DNA from: JAWLAT01 sp041395325
GTDB lineage: Bacteria > Pseudomonadota > Gammaproteobacteria > Xanthomonadales > SZUA-5
DNA: 64,000 nucleotides
Reading direction: 5' to 3'
NCBI GenBank assembly: GCA_041395325.1
Contig: JAWLAT010000005.1
Coordinates: 205,906 to 269,905 of the forward strand
This document shows positions 18,205 to 27,890 of this stretch, piece by piece (within the stretch, counting starts at the first letter, position 1; every line of letters begins with the position of its first letter). The notes beneath the pieces were generated by a model. The model saw only the letters and a program-made list of their open reading frames with translations. It ran no database searches and was not told the DNA's origin. The position numbers and the translations under genes were made by a program.

Positions 18205-20208
18205 TCAGCGCGTGGGCAGGGCCCGTTGGCCGATGTAGTAGAAGCCAGTCTGGTGGATGATTGCGCTGATCGTGTTGTCCGCGGGATTCACCACGCTGGG
18301 CAGTGCCACAAAAGGCGCAGCACCATCGGCCGAGTGGATGATCTGCAGCGCATTCTCGTTGCTCGTCATCAATTCCGTCGTGAGGTAGTGCAGCCGCAAT
18401 TCAGCCGCAGACCAGTTCTGCCTGTTCGTCTCGAATTGCCAGTACACGCTCGCTCCGGGATTGGGAATGGGATTGAGTGCCGATGAACGGATGATCGTCA
18501 TCACCTCCTTCGAAGCACCCGATGCCGGACCCCGGCCGTCGACAAAGTCCACGAAGGCGCGCGCATCCGGTGTGGCGTCATTGCTGCCATCACCTGTGAC
18601 ACCAAAGCTCGTGCGCGGCGCATTGCGGCTGCGGCTATTGGCCTGCACGATGGCATACGGTGGTGCAGTCACCGTGGGAGCAAAGACCACATACGCCGCA
18701 CCGGTGCTGCCCGGGTCGGCCCCCTGAGCGCCAATGATGAGATCGGCGAGTCCGTCGCCATTGACGTCACCCGCGCCGGACACGCGCATGCCCGATTCGT
18801 CGTCGGCGGCGGTCCCGTCGATGCGAAAGCCACCGGCACCGAGATTGGCCAGCTGCACCGTAGACACATCGCCAAAGGGCTTGCCATACACCACGTAACT
18901 CTCACCAGCGAAACTGCGTTGACTGGGGTCGGCGCCCGGCGCACCGATGATCAGGTCGGCGAGCCCATCGCCGTTGACATCGCCTGCCCCAGAAACGCCA
19001 GCACCCGCGAAGTCTTCCGAGTCGGCACCCTCGATGCGAAAGCCCTGCGTGCCCAGACTGGCGAGACTCACCGGAATGGTGTCGCCCTTGCCGAACACCA
19101 CGTAGCCCTCGCCGGCCGAGGCCCGATGGCCTGGATCGGCGCCGATCGCCCCAATCACGAGGTCGGCAAAGCCGTCCCCGTTGACATCGCCGGCACCAGC
19201 GACACTGAAACCTGAAAAGTCCTCTGCCCGGAGCCCGTCGATCCGAAAGCCCCCGCTGCCCAGATTGGCCAGACTCACTGGCGTACTGCTGGCCTTGCCG
19301 AAGATCACATAACTCGCCCCGGTGTCCTGATCGCTGGCTGCACCAGGCTCGGCACGGAGCGCCCCAACGATCAGGTCGGCCAATCCATCACCATTGACAT
19401 CGCCCGCACCTGAAACGCTGTACCCAGACAGGTCCTTGGCGTCTTCGCCCCGGATCCGAAAGCCACTCGCTCCCAAGGCGCCCAGCGCCACGGTCGCGCT
19501 GTCCGCCTTGCCGAACACCACATAGCTCTCACCGGCATCAATCTGCCCATCCACATCGACGGCGCTGGCACCAACGATCACATCGGCCAGCCCGTCGCCA
19601 TTGACATCGCCGGCGCCCGCAACAAAGCGCCCGGTCGCACCACCCGGGTCGGCACTGCTGATCCGAAACCCGCCTGAGCCCAGCATGGCCAGATCGACAG
19701 GGACAGTGTCGGTCTTGCCGAACACCACAAAGGCAGCCCCTCCCGCTTGAACGCCCACGGCGCCCACGATCAGATCGGCCAGACCATCGCCATTGACATC
19801 GCCGGCACCCGAGACGCTGCGGCCGGCCAGATCACCGGCATCGATCCCGTTGATACGAAAGCCGTCCGAGCCGAGCGCATTCAGCCTGATCGGCCTGTTG
19901 TCCGCCTTGCCGAAGACCACGAAGCTGGCACCTGCGGAGGCCCTGCCACCCGGATCGGCCGACATCGCGCCGACGATCAGGTCCGACAACCCATCACCAT
20001 TGACGTCGCCGGCTCCCGAAACGCCGGAGCCCAGGAAGTCGGCCGGATCGATACCCTCGATCTTGAAACCACCCCGGCCCAGCTCGGCGAGGTCGATACT
20101 TCGGCTGTCCGCGCCTTGCGCCAACTGAGAGAACGGAAGACCGAACAAGGCGATGGTGAGGGCCGCGACCAGCCGGCGCTGCGGCTGTACCAAGTGGCGT
20201 TGGATCAT
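18205..20208 (-). CDS. Exported seven-repeat FG-GAP (integrin-alpha-like) propeller protein
   Basis: From the ATG at 20208 the protein is 667 residues with a signal peptide (LVAALTIALFGLPFSQLAQGA). Seven repeats of about 65 residues follow, each containing GAGDVNGDGLADLIVGA (calcium loop) and SYVVFGKAD, one complete seven-bladed integrin-like propeller. The last about 150 residues are a separate domain ending YYIGQRALPTR, without the FxDGFE tag. The frame is open further upstream to a GTG at 20436, adding 76 residues with a second hydrophobic segment; I prefer the internal ATG because it starts a standard signal peptide, although no strong ribosome site precedes it. Likely extracellular, calcium-binding. 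Confidence 0.78.
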   Translation of the reverse strand: MIQRHLVQPQRRLVAALTIALFGLPFSQLAQGADSRSIDLAELGRGGFKIEGIDPADFLGSGVSGAGDVNGDGLSDLIVGAMSADPGGRASAGASFVVFGKADNRPIRLNALGSDGFRINGIDAGDLAGRSVSGAGDVNGDGLADLIVGAVGVQAGGAAFVVFGKTDTVPVDLAMLGSGGFRISSADPGGATGRFVAGAGDVNGDGLADVIVGASAVDVDGQIDAGESYVVFGKADSATVALGALGASGFRIRGEDAKDLSGYSVSGAGDVNGDGLADLIVGALRAEPGAASDQDTGASYVIFGKASSTPVSLANLGSGGFRIDGLRAEDFSGFSVAGAGDVNGDGFADLVIGAIGADPGHRASAGEGYVVFGKGDTIPVSLASLGTQGFRIEGADSEDFAGAGVSGAGDVNGDGLADLIIGAPGADPSQRSFAGESYVVYGKPFGDVSTVQLANLGAGGFRIDGTAADDESGMRVSGAGDVNGDGLADLIIGAQGADPGSTGAAYVVFAPTVTAPPYAIVQANSRSRNAPRTSFGVTGDGSNDATPDARAFVDFVDGRGPASGASKEVMTIIRSSALNPIPNPGASVYWQFETNRQNWSAAELRLHYLTTELMTSNENALQIIHSADGAAPFVALPSVVNPADNTISAIIHQTGFYYIGQRALPTR

Positions 20209-20640
20209 GGGGGTGCTCAACAGGAAGGAGCCGGCATTGTTGGCTTGTAGCCAACGGCGCTCTGCGCCGGACGGTGCATCGACTGCGCACGGCGTTGCAT
20301 TCTGACTTTGGCGCCTTGTCTTGGGTAATCCCATCTGAGCCTTGTTCACGCGACTGGCGGCGCGCCACACCAGGAAGGCGGCGACAGCCAAACCCAAGCT
20401 GATCACCCAGAATTTGCGAACCAACCTGGAATTCACAGCCTTGCGCTTGCCTGTTGATCAAAGCGCCCGGACTCTGAAACCGCTCCCCTGACGGGCCTCT
20501 GACCGGAGCGCGATCGAATCAACCACTCACAACCACGAGGTGACATTCGTGCTGGCCGATCCGCGCCCTGCCATTCAGCAGGGACGAGCGATTGGCGCGC
20601 AGTGCCGGCTGTCACCCGTTCCGACACATTGGAGTAGCGC

Positions 20641-21147
20641 ATGAAGACCTTGTTTGCATTGACGGCATTGATCGGCGGTCTGACAGCTTCAACGACCGCC
20701 CTCAGCATTGCCAGCGATTCCCAACATCGCGTTGAGAAGATCCAGACCAGCGCGCCTGTGGCACCGTCGGATGCGGCAGCGCTGTTGGCAGAAGTTGATG
20801 ACGTGATGACCCGGGTCAAGGCCGGTGAGTTGGGATCGATGAACGAACAGGAAATGGCCGTTCTGGAAGCCGCGCGCAAGCACATTTCCGGCCTGCTGGG
20901 TGGTCATGCCAAGGTGTCTGACCTGGAGCCCGAACAGCGCATCGAGCTCTACAACACGCAGGAATTGATGGTCGCCGTGATCCGCAGACGGCATTTCGAA
21001 CAGGACATCTGCAAGCGCTTGGTCCCCATCGGAACTCGCATTCCTACCTATGAATGTCTGAGCTCGGAACGCCGGGACCTGCGCGTGCGCAACACTCGCG
21101 AAACGACGCAGCTGCTGCAGCGGCTGGGCACACTGCAGGCCAGATAA
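20641..21147 (+). CDS. Secreted hypothetical protein with Cys pair
   Basis: 168 residues. The N-terminus is a signal peptide (MKTLFALTALIGGLTAST), followed by a helical, charged region (DAAALLAEVDDVMTRVKAGELG, ISGLLGGHAKVSDLEPEQR). The C-terminal part has QDICKRLVPIGTRIPTYEC, whose two Cys could form a disulfide, and ends in a predicted amphipathic helix. GGAG 9 bases before the ATG supports the start. I do not recognise a family beyond similarity in style to short periplasmic proteins of Xanthomonadales. Transcribed alone. Confidence 0.7.
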   Translation: MKTLFALTALIGGLTASTTALSIASDSQHRVEKIQTSAPVAPSDAAALLAEVDDVMTRVKAGELGSMNEQEMAVLEAARKHISGLLGGHAKVSDLEPEQRIELYNTQELMVAVIRRRHFEQDICKRLVPIGTRIPTYECLSSERRDLRVRNTRETTQLLQRLGTLQAR

Positions 21148-21367
21148 TCGCTTCAGGGCAACGGAACGGCCGATCGAAGCTGCGCAGTTCGCCTTCCTGT
21201 CGTTGGTGCTGGGAATGACCGGCGCGGAACGGGCACGGGCGAATTGATGGCCGATCGCCAGATCAAACACCTGCGTGTACTGCACAAGCGGGCAAGCCAC
21301 TGGCTCAGCGTGAGTGGCCTGTTCTCCCAGGCCGCGGGCGAACACGCCCTCACTCTGCCGCCTGTGG

Positions 21368-21780
21368 TCAGGCCAGCGCCATCCGCCGCCGCCAGAAGGC
21401 TTGATCGGCAAAGCGTGGCTCGGCACCGTAGAGCTGCTGGTGTAGCCGCAAATAGGCGCTGAAATCAGCGAAAACCTGGTCCTGGTAGGCGCTCAGCTCG
21501 TCGCGCAGCCCACTGTGCAGAAAGCGGCCGAGTGCCTGCCCGGACTGCCGCCCTTGATCCAGCCCCTTGGTGATGCCGGCGGAGGTCATGGAGTCGTAGC
21601 TGGCCGCGGCATCGCCCACGGCCAGCCAATCCGCGCCCACCACATTGGAGAGAATCGCCGACGGCGCCGCGCGCAGCAGCAACTGCTCGGGCGTGCCCAA
21701 GGCGCTGCGGAACTGCTCGCGACACGTGCGCGCGAACCAGCCGGTGTCGCTGAAGGCCTGATGCCTGCGATCGGCCAGAG
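21368..21780 (-). pseudogene. C-terminal remnant of an FAD-dependent oxidoreductase
   Basis: The frame ending at 21368 encodes VVGADWLAVGDAAASYDSMTSAGITKGLDQGRQSG, the GD-motif region of flavoprotein monooxygenases/halogenases of the GR2 type, plus a C-terminal helical tail. The N-terminal Rossmann dinucleotide motif (GxGxxG) and most of the substrate domain are absent. Upstream of about 21780 the reading becomes an unrelated sequence. A 9-bp-stem hairpin at 21797-21818 lies close to this break. I regard it as a truncated, probably non-functional gene. Confidence 0.7.
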
Positions 21781-21796
21781 ATACGGCCACCGAACG

Positions 21797-21818
21797 TTGT
21801 ACTGGCCGACCAGTACAA
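21797..21818. repeat. Hairpin at the break of the oxidoreductase remnant
   Basis: TTGTACTGG-CCGA-CCAGTACAA is a perfect 9-bp stem with a 4-base loop. It lies about 20-30 bases beyond where oxidoreductase similarity ends. Confidence 0.6.
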
Positions 21819-21968
21819 TGTGTTGTTGCCGGCAGGTTTGGGGTTCGGCGTGTGGGTGGCACAGCTGTTGCGGTTGGTGTGCCAGGACTGCGACTTGAAC
21901 TTGTAGAGGTCACCCGGCTCCTCCGGCGCCGTGCGCGGCGGCACGTAGCAGATGGCCGGAGCTCGCAA
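21819..21968 (-). pseudogene. Unidentified coding fragment fused to the oxidoreductase remnant
   Basis: The complementary strand reads AICYVPPRTAPEEPGDLYKF, continuing SWHTNRNSCATHTPNPKPAG. It looks coding in composition but lacks a proper beginning or end and is in a different frame from the flavoprotein remnant. Possibly the tail of a gene joined by a deletion. No family recognised. Confidence 0.3.
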
Positions 21969-22088
21969 CTTCGGTGTCAGCGGTGAAATGGCGTAACCGA
22001 CTGCGGCGAACGGAGATCTGCAATCACGCGATCGTGCAAACCACTCTGCAGCAGACGCCGGCGAGCGGCGCCTGCTGCTGATCGCGTG

Positions 22089-23240
22089 TCAGTCGTCCTG
22101 TCGATACAGCATGAAGCGCGAGGCCACCTGACCTGAGTCGGTATCACAGAGCGCCGGGACGTTGACTCGATCGACACCAACGTCGGAGTGGTGGAACTCG
22201 ACCTGGCAGGCCGCGTCCTGCCGGACAGCACCGGCCATGCGGCAGAGATAGTCCGGCGCGCCGCAGGTCAGCGCAAAGCGGAAATCGTCCACGGTGGGCT
22301 CCTGACCGGCGTCGAACTGGCCGGCAAAGGCCTCGAAGAGATAACGCCCGTTGTCCCCGCCCAGACTGTCGGGGCCGGCGTAACGGATCGTCAGAATGCC
22401 CAGATCGTCGGCCAGTGCGCCGTCACCGGGGATGCCGCCGAGCCAGACACCGGCCAGATCCGGAATGGTCTGACAACAGAACTCGCCGGGCGGCAGACCA
22501 GCGCTGCGATCGAATTGCAGCCGCTGGTAGCTCATCGTGCCGTACAGCTGCGCCAGTGGACTCTCGAGGGCGTCCAGATAGCTGCCGACCAGCAGATTCT
22601 CGTAGGGGAAGATCAGATTGATCCGGCCCATTCGTTGCGGCGCGGCCCGGGAGCATGGTGCGGCGACACACTGGATTTCGGCATAGCGAATCAGATCGGC
22701 TGAATAGGCAGTGCCATCGATCCGACCCACGGCGTAGTACCAGGTGGCCTGACCTTCGCTGTCGTAGTCGAACATCGCCGCCGTCAGCACATCGCCCTGC
22801 CGGTCCAGAAACAGGCCGTGATTCGCCAGTTCACTGCCCCAGCTGCCGGTTTGCAGTTTGACCGTCGTGTTCGGCTGCTCGGCGAAGCTCAGCTGCCGGC
22901 TGAATCGAAACTCACCGTCCAGCCGATAGTTCACGGTCACCGTATCGGCCAGTCGCACGCCTTCGTTCGACACCAGCGGATCGATCAACTCGTACAGCGT
23001 GGTCACCGCGGCGGGGCAGAAGTCGCCTGACGTGCTGATGGCATTCAACTCGATAACGTCGGCGGTCACGTCTACGCTGACCGTGCCGCCGCAGCCTGAT
23101 GGCCAGGTGTCGGCGAGCAGGATCAGCAAGGGGCCGTCCCGATGCACCTGATCGGGGAAGATCTGAAAGGGCACCGGGTTCTGGGCCAAAGCCGCGTGGG
23201 AGAGCAGGAGCAGACCAAACGAAAACAGGGATCGGATCAT
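22089..23240 (-). CDS. Secreted hypothetical protein, Cys-rich C-terminus
   Basis: 383 residues with a signal peptide (MIRSLFSFGLLLLSHAALAQ). The first about 110 residues look like an Ig-like domain (CGGTVSVDVTADVIEL, TVTVNYRLDGEF). The remainder includes TWYYAVGRIDGTAYSADL and VAGVWLGG-like strands (GVWLGGIPGDG), with Cys pairs (CVAAPC, FCCQTIP, TCGAPDYLC) suggesting disulfides in the periplasm or outside. The ATG at 23240 gives a standard signal, though the ribosome site is weak. It has no FxDGFE tag. Function not recognised. Confidence 0.72.
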   Translation of the reverse strand: MIRSLFSFGLLLLSHAALAQNPVPFQIFPDQVHRDGPLLILLADTWPSGCGGTVSVDVTADVIELNAISTSGDFCPAAVTTLYELIDPLVSNEGVRLADTVTVNYRLDGEFRFSRQLSFAEQPNTTVKLQTGSWGSELANHGLFLDRQGDVLTAAMFDYDSEGQATWYYAVGRIDGTAYSADLIRYAEIQCVAAPCSRAAPQRMGRINLIFPYENLLVGSYLDALESPLAQLYGTMSYQRLQFDRSAGLPPGEFCCQTIPDLAGVWLGGIPGDGALADDLGILTIRYAGPDSLGGDNGRYLFEAFAGQFDAGQEPTVDDFRFALTCGAPDYLCRMAGAVRQDAACQVEFHHSDVGVDRVNVPALCDTDSGQVASRFMLYRQDD

Positions 23241-23406
23241 GTACGGGTCTCTACGAGTGAACAGCCGCGATCGCCGAACAAATGGTCCTATGCGATCGTC
23301 GCTTTAGCTACTCGTAAATTGCCGATCGAACCGGTCAGATGTCGCCGGTCCCAGGACAGGATTGCCACCGGATGGACGGGGGTGTACTGGCCACAGCACC
23401 TGAACG

Positions 23407-23440
23407 AACCAGACCTGGGCATCGCTGCCCAGGTCTGGTT
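23407..23440 (-). terminator. Strong hairpin terminator after the RTX-like gene
   Basis: ACCAGACCTGGGCA (23408-23421), loop TCGC, and TGCCCAGGTCTGGT (23426-23439), extended by an A-T pair: a 15-bp perfect stem. It begins about 26 bases past the stop codon of the minus-strand gene ending at 23466. On that strand it is followed by TCGTT, only a partial T tract. Confidence 0.7.
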
Positions 23441-23465
23441 TGCCACTCGGGAGGAAGGACCGCCC

Positions 23466-26400
23466 TTAGTCTTCCCAGCCTACCGAGATCAGGGCCCAGC
23501 CTGCGGTCGTTTGCTGCGCCGTCCAGCTCAACAGGGGTTCGCTGGCGTAGGCCTGCCAGCTGCTGAGCTGCCAGATGCCGTCCTGTTGTCGCACGGCCAG
23601 TGCCAGTTCCACCTGTTCCTCGCGCAGGCGGGCGTAGACATTGGCCACGGCACCGCTGGCATCGCGCAGCTGGAAGACCGGTCGGGCAGTCTCATCGAGC
23701 AGCGGCGTCAACGCCTCAACCGGAATGCGCAGACTCTCGAATTCGGCCTGGATGTTGCTGCTGCCTACCAGCAACTCAGGCACTGCGGGGGGATTTTCGA
23801 AGCTGTCGGTGAAGAGCACTTCGGCAAGATTGAGGTCACTGGCGCTGTTGTTGGCCGGATTGACGTCCTCCACCGTGGCATCGGCCGGCAGGACGATGCT
23901 GGCGACATTGGTGATGGACGCCGGGCTGCCCTGCACGTTGCCGTAGTAGCTGAAGTTCAGCAGCGCGCCGACCGGATAGGTGGAGATCGCCAGGTCCAGA
24001 TCGCCACTGCCGTTGTTTTCCGGACAATCCACCCCGCCACTGGAATCGCAGGTCCACAGCACGTTTTCCAGGCCCGCAGGCACCGGGTCGAGCAGACGCA
24101 GATTGACCGCGTCATCGGGACCTTCGTTGCGCAGCTGCACGGTGTAGACCAGCAGATCACCCGGGAAGTAAGTGCCGACGTTGTCGGTCTTGGTCACCTC
24201 CAGGTTGGAGAGCACGAAGGCGACGCTCTGCAGATCGCCGTTGCCGTTGCTGCTGGAGCCGAGGTAGTCCGCATTGCCCGGAACGAAGGAAGCCGTGATC
24301 GTCTTCGCACCCACGCTACCGAAGCTCAGATCGCAACTCGGCGTCACGCTGGGCAGGCTGATCGTGCAGCTGCTGCCACCGCCACTCAGGGTCACGGTGC
24401 CGGCGGGCTCGCCGCCGCCGGGTGCGGTCACGGCCAGGTTGGCGCTGAAAGCGGTCGGCGTGTTGATGCGGAGCCGATCCGGACCAGTCACGCTGACCGA
24501 GGTCGCCGCTGCGTTGACCAGGTGGCCGGCGCTGCCGCTGCTGGCGTTGAAGCCATCGACGGTTGGGGAGAAGGTCGCCGTCAGCGTCTTGGCGCCGGCA
24601 CTGCTGCTGCTCAAATCGCAGCTGGCACCGCTGCTCAGCGCGCTGGCGGCGATCAGCGCCACCGGGCCGCAGCTGTCGGTGCCATCGCTGACGCTGATCG
24701 TGCCCACCGGCGCGTTGCTCCGACCGGCTACCTCGACCGTCACGGTGTAGGGCTGACCGACCACCGTCGGATCGGGCAAGGCGCTGCTGATCGTGGTGGT
24801 GGTGGCACCCAGACCGGCGGTGTCGGTCTCGAAGTTGACCTGGGCAATGTCCGCGAAGCCCGGCAGCGAGATCACCGGATTGCTGTCCAGTGATCCGCTG
24901 AAGCCGGCCACGTCGAGTACATCGCCAGGGAATTGATCGGGTGCGCCGCCATCAAGGAACTGCTGCGTGGTCGGCAGACCTTCGGTGGTCAGGCGATCTT
25001 CGCCATCACGCAGATTGACCTCCAGTGCCTCGATCGTGGCCATGTCGACCGTGAAGGGCACCAGATTGGTACGCGCGAAGCGCACGTCGAAGGCCGTCAG
25101 ACCCTCGCCCGTGCCGGCACCGCCCATCCGGCTGATCACCGCTTCGTCGCCGGCCGAGGCACCGTTGACGATCTGCCGGTCGTTGCCCGGACCACCGATC
25201 ACCTGGTCGCTGTTATCGCCGTTGTTCCAGGTGTTCTGATCGTCGCCATCGCCCAGATTGATCGTGTCGTTACCCGGATTGCCATCGACGATGTCGTTCT
25301 CGGTACCGCCGTCGATGCGGTCGCTGCCCGCCGAGCCGATGATCGTGTCGTTGCCCGCACCGCCGGACAGCTCCAGCGCAATCAAACCGGCCGGCATCGC
25401 GCTGGCATCCAGCGTGTCATCGCCACCGTTGCCGAACACCGCCAGATCCTCCATCGCAAACAGGAAGATCTCGAAACCCGGATTGCGGAAGAAGCGCACA
25501 TCGCCGGTGCTGGAGCCATCACCCGGCTCGACGAAGAAGGGGTCGGCGTTGCCGCCGCCCTGCACCACCTGGTGATCGCGCCCCGTGCCACCAACCACGC
25601 GATCGGTGCCGTCGCCGGGATCCCAGGTGTTCAGATCGTCGCCGTCACCCAGGATGATGTCGTCGTTGCCGCCATTGCCATCAACGTCGTCATTGCCGGC
25701 GCCCGCGTCGATCTGATCGGCACCGGCCGATCCGGCGATCAGGTCGTTGTCGTCACCGCCATTGAGCTCCAGCGCGATCAGCCCGGCCGGCAGCGTGCTC
25801 GCATCGAGCGTGTCGGCGCCGCCGTTGCCGAAAACGGCCAACTGCTCGGTGTCGAACAGGAAGATCTCGAAGCCCGGGTTGCGGAAGAAATGCACATCGC
25901 CATTGCTGGAGCCATCGCCGGCTTCAACGAAGAAGGGGTCGGCATTGCCGCCGCCCTGCACCACCTGACGATCGTTGCCGGCGCCGCTGTCGACCGTATC
26001 GGTGCCATCGCCCGGGTTCCAGACGTTGAGGTCGTCGCCTTCGTCGAGAAAGATCAAGTCGTTGCCTGCGTTGGCATCGACGCTGTCGTTGCCGGCATTG
26101 CCATTGATCTCATCGTCGCCGGCCGATCCGATGAGCGTGTCGTTGCCGTCGCCGCCCACCAGGGTCAGCTCGATCAGGCCGGCCGGCATCGCACTGGCGT
26201 CGATCAGATCGTCGCCGCCGTTGCCGAACACGTCCAGCTGTTCCATCGTACTCAGGAAGATCTCGAAACCGGGATTGCGGAAGAACCGCACGTCGCCGGT
26301 GGAACTGCCGTCGCCCGGTTCGACGAAAAAGGGATCGGCCGCGCCACCGCCTTCGACGACCTGAACGTCGGTCCCAGTGCCGCCGGTCACGCTGTCGGTG

Positions 26401-27677
26401 CCGTCACCGGGTCGCCAGGTGCTGATGTCGTTGCCATCACCGAGCAGAATCGTGTCCTCGCCACCGCCACCGATGACGTTGTCGTTGCCCGTGCCGGCAT
26501 CGATGAAATCGGCGTCCGCCGACCCCACAATGGTGTCGAGGCCATCGCCGCCGAAAAGTTCGAGCGAGATCTGACCGGAGGCCAGCGCGCTGGCATTGAT
26601 CTGATCGTTGCCGCCGTTGCCGAAGATGCTCAACCGCTCGGTGTCGAACAGGAAGATCTCGAAGCCCGGGGTGCGGACGAAGCGCACATCGCCGGTGGTC
26701 ACGCCATCACCGGGCTCGACCGAGAACTGATCGGCATTGTCACCGCCCTGCACCACCTGCCGATCGCTGCCGCCGCCACTTTGCACCGAGTCGGTGCCGT
26801 CACCCGGATTCCAGGTGTTGAGATCATTGCCTTCGCCCAGCGCAATGCTGTCGGCACCGGGGTTGGCGTCCACATTGTCGTTGCCGGCGCCGGCGTCGAT
26901 CAGATCATCGCCGGCCGAACCAATGATCGTGTCGTTGTCGTCGCCACCGAACAGCTCCAGGGCGATCAGGCCGGCCGGCAGGGTGCCGGCGTCGATGCTG
27001 TCGTTGCCGCCGTTGCCGAAGACCGCCAGTTCCTCGACGTCGGTCAGGAAGATGTCGAAGCCCGGATTGCGCGAGAAATGCACATCGCCAAGGGAGCTGC
27101 CATCACCGGGCTCAACGAAGAAGGGGTCGGCGCCATTGCCACCCTGCACCACCTGCCGGTCCTGACCGCCCTCGCCGTCGACCGAGTCGGTGCCGTCGCC
27201 GGGATTCCAAACGATCAGGTCATTGCCATTGCCACCGAAGACATCGTCAGATCCCGGGCCGGCGATGATCTCGTCGTCGGCGAAGCTGCCGACGATGCCA
27301 TCGTCACCGGCGCCGCCGCTGAGGGAGGTCGAGGTCAGTTGAGTGAACGCGGCCGGATTGGCGGCGCCCAGGTTGATGTCGTTGCTGAGCGCATCGGCCA
27401 GCACCACGATCCTGGCCACCTGTCCGCACTGCACACCACCGGGAATCACCCCGGTCAGGTCAGCGCCATTGACCAGCACCTGCCCGGTGGGATCGTTCTG
27501 TCCGCCGACCAGCTGACAGTTGAGCAGGACCAGATCACCGGCATCGGTGGTCAGCAGCAGTTCGCCGCCGGAGAAGCTCGCGCCAATCGCGGCCGCAGCC
27601 GTGTGGGGAGCGAGCGCAATGCCGATGGCGACGGCCAGCGGCGCCAATCGAGGACCCAGGGAACGCGTGCGAGACAT
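23466..27677 (-). CDS. Exported RTX-like calcium-binding repeat protein with Ig-like and DUF11 domains
   Basis: 1403 residues. A signal peptide (about 1-29, ending HTAAAA) is followed by six long repeats of about 135 residues (about 95-960). Each has an RTX-type stretch (GSAGDDLIDAGAGNDNVDAN), then NTWNPGDGTDSV, ADPFFVEPGDGSS, RNPGFEIFLFDTEQLAVFGN and ASTLPAGLIALEL. Then come two Ig-like segments (PTVVGQPYTVTVEVAG, TFSPTVDG) and a DUF11-like domain (TKTDNVGTYFPGDLLVYTVQ). LFTDSFENPP follows at about residue 1285, equal to the shared tag, but about 110 further residues form an extra domain. Likely a large calcium-stabilised secreted or surface protein; RTX repeats suggest folding outside the cell. 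Confidence 0.8.
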   Translation of the reverse strand: MSRTRSLGPRLAPLAVAIGIALAPHTAAAAIGASFSGGELLLTTDAGDLVLLNCQLVGGQNDPTGQVLVNGADLTGVIPGGVQCGQVARIVVLADALSNDINLGAANPAAFTQLTSTSLSGGAGDDGIVGSFADDEIIAGPGSDDVFGGNGNDLIVWNPGDGTDSVDGEGGQDRQVVQGGNGADPFFVEPGDGSSLGDVHFSRNPGFDIFLTDVEELAVFGNGGNDSIDAGTLPAGLIALELFGGDDNDTIIGSAGDDLIDAGAGNDNVDANPGADSIALGEGNDLNTWNPGDGTDSVQSGGGSDRQVVQGGDNADQFSVEPGDGVTTGDVRFVRTPGFEIFLFDTERLSIFGNGGNDQINASALASGQISLELFGGDGLDTIVGSADADFIDAGTGNDNVIGGGGEDTILLGDGNDISTWRPGDGTDSVTGGTGTDVQVVEGGGAADPFFVEPGDGSSTGDVRFFRNPGFEIFLSTMEQLDVFGNGGDDLIDASAMPAGLIELTLVGGDGNDTLIGSAGDDEINGNAGNDSVDANAGNDLIFLDEGDDLNVWNPGDGTDTVDSGAGNDRQVVQGGGNADPFFVEAGDGSSNGDVHFFRNPGFEIFLFDTEQLAVFGNGGADTLDASTLPAGLIALELNGGDDNDLIAGSAGADQIDAGAGNDDVDGNGGNDDIILGDGDDLNTWDPGDGTDRVVGGTGRDHQVVQGGGNADPFFVEPGDGSSTGDVRFFRNPGFEIFLFAMEDLAVFGNGGDDTLDASAMPAGLIALELSGGAGNDTIIGSAGSDRIDGGTENDIVDGNPGNDTINLGDGDDQNTWNNGDNSDQVIGGPGNDRQIVNGASAGDEAVISRMGGAGTGEGLTAFDVRFARTNLVPFTVDMATIEALEVNLRDGEDRLTTEGLPTTQQFLDGGAPDQFPGDVLDVAGFSGSLDSNPVISLPGFADIAQVNFETDTAGLGATTTTISSALPDPTVVGQPYTVTVEVAGRSNAPVGTISVSDGTDSCGPVALIAASALSSGASCDLSSSSAGAKTLTATFSPTVDGFNASSGSAGHLVNAAATSVSVTGPDRLRINTPTAFSANLAVTAPGGGEPAGTVTLSGGGSSCTISLPSVTPSCDLSFGSVGAKTITASFVPGNADYLGSSSNGNGDLQSVAFVLSNLEVTKTDNVGTYFPGDLLVYTVQLRNEGPDDAVNLRLLDPVPAGLENVLWTCDSSGGVDCPENNGSGDLDLAISTYPVGALLNFSYYGNVQGSPASITNVASIVLPADATVEDVNPANNSASDLNLAEVLFTDSFENPPAVPELLVGSSNIQAEFESLRIPVEALTPLLDETARPVFQLRDASGAVANVYARLREEQVELALAVRQQDGIWQLSSWQAYASEPLLSWTAQQTTAGWALISVGWED

Positions 27678-27890
27678 GGGAAGACCCGTGCTGGAGGAGA
27701 CGGCGGCCAGTCTCGATCAGCCACAGAGTCGGCGAAACCGACGCCTGTTCGGTCCACGGCACCGACCAAGGTCCGGGGTCGGCACCGGCCTTTCTAGGGC
27801 TTGACGTGCCGCGTAGCGCAGCCGCGGGGAACCGCAACGGACCCGTGAGAACGGCCTGTTGGCGGCCGCTGCGCAACGGTCCAGTACGGC

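Noticed and set aside
20209..20436. The 76-residue upstream extension of the seven-repeat FG-GAP protein
   Set aside because: It adds a second hydrophobic segment before a standard signal peptide; kept only as an alternative start.
24933..27797. A 954-codon open frame on the + strand opposite the RTX-like gene
   Set aside because: It is the mirror of the repeat gene; its repeats arise from the antisense of the RTX codons, there is no ribosome site or signal, and the minus-strand product has clear domains.
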